Origin: Lichtheimia corymbifera B2541
Lineage: Eukaryota; Mucoromycota; Mucoromycetes; Mucorales; Lichtheimiaceae
NCBI GenBank assembly: GCA_000697475.1
Contig: JNEU01001098.1
Location: 1-64,000 of the forward strand
Reading direction: 5' to 3'
DNA length: 64,000 nt
The position numbers and the translations under genes were made by a program. This document shows, piece by piece, positions 63,747-64,000 of the stretch (its first letter is position 1; every line of letters starts with the position of its first letter). The notes below the pieces were generated by a model. The model was not told the origin of the DNA, did not search any database, and saw only the letters and a program-made list of their open reading frames with translations.

Positions 63747-64000
63747 ATGTTTCCACGTCAAACCTTTCAGCGTCATGCACTATCGTCGTTACCGAGACAA
63801 CCCTATCTTCAACAGCGATGCTTTTTCATGAACATGGCTCGTCGACCTGTGGGATCAACCATTGCTACTAATACTACTACTACTACAAAGACACCATTCC
63901 TTTATCGACCACCACCACAACAACAGCTTCTATTACACCACCACTACCAACAGCCATTCTTATTTCCACCACGTCGTTCATTTTCTGTTTGGCGGATCCC
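63747..64000 (+). CDS. 5' part of a gene cut by the window edge, probably mitochondrial
   Basis: An open frame of 84 codons runs to the last base. The N-terminus MFPRQTFQRHALSSLPRQPY is rich in Arg, Gln and Ser without acids, and FFMNMARRPVGS follows, which fits a mitochondrial presequence. Then come Thr repeats and Gln/His/Pro-rich stretches, ending PPRRSFSVWRIP. The folded part lies outside the window and no family can be assigned. A second in-frame ATG pair at about 63828-63836 is an alternative start. Confidence 0.5.
   Translation, partial: MFPRQTFQRHALSSLPRQPYLQQRCFFMNMARRPVGSTIATNTTTTTKTPFLYRPPPQQQLLLHHHYQQPFLFPPRRSFSVWRI

Overview
The window is eukaryotic nuclear DNA from a filamentous fungus. 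Genes are close together and carry many short introns of about 50-90 nt with GTAAGT/GTATGT donors. Protein choice (conventional kinesin, Pmt4-type O-mannosyltransferase, Zn2Cys6 factor, SKG6-like and LEA_2-type membrane proteins) and a repeat family that I recall from Mucorales genomes suggest an early-diverging fungus of the Mucoromycota. Species cannot be told from the sequence alone. I built exon models by hand: each keeps one frame through all junctions and its summed length is a multiple of three.

Layout. 1-5.1 kb is gene-poor and holds a decayed multi-exon gene (1.7-2.5 kb, minus). 5.2-12.7 kb: heme oxygenase, a small multi-pass membrane protein tail-to-tail with it, and a 1515-residue coiled-coil rod. 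12.9-19.3 kb: a Zn2Cys6 transcription factor, an N-formylglutamate amidohydrolase-like protein and the Paf1-complex subunit Rtf1. 19.3-27 kb: four methyltransferase genes in a row (SET protein, Hpm1-type histidine methyltransferase, Nop2 rRNA methyltransferase, a class I enzyme with a myristoylation-type N-terminus). 27.6-32.7 kb: a small basic protein and Pmt4. 33-39 kb is a repeat-rich block: a gene with an in-frame TGA, 278-bp tandem repeats, diverged 540-560 bp direct repeats and a long inverted repeat around a transposase-like fragment.

39.2-48.1 kb: a mucin-like membrane protein, an SLC16-type transporter, a Yippee protein and NSF/Sec18. 48.3-64 kb: MSH5 (24 exons), NOC2, a protein with two PAH-like domains, conventional kinesin heavy chain with an IAK tail motif, a LEA_2-type membrane protein, a HIT-family nucleotide hydrolase and the start of one more gene cut by the window edge.

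There is no operon. Neighbours are often divergent with short shared promoters (SEC18/MSH5 218 bp between start codons) or convergent with very short 3' spacing (15 bp at 6.3 kb, 47 bp at 19.3 kb). Two shared themes stand out. Ribosome biogenesis/modification is represented by NOP2, HPM1 and NOC2. Membrane traffic and secretion is represented by SEC18, kinesin and PMT4.
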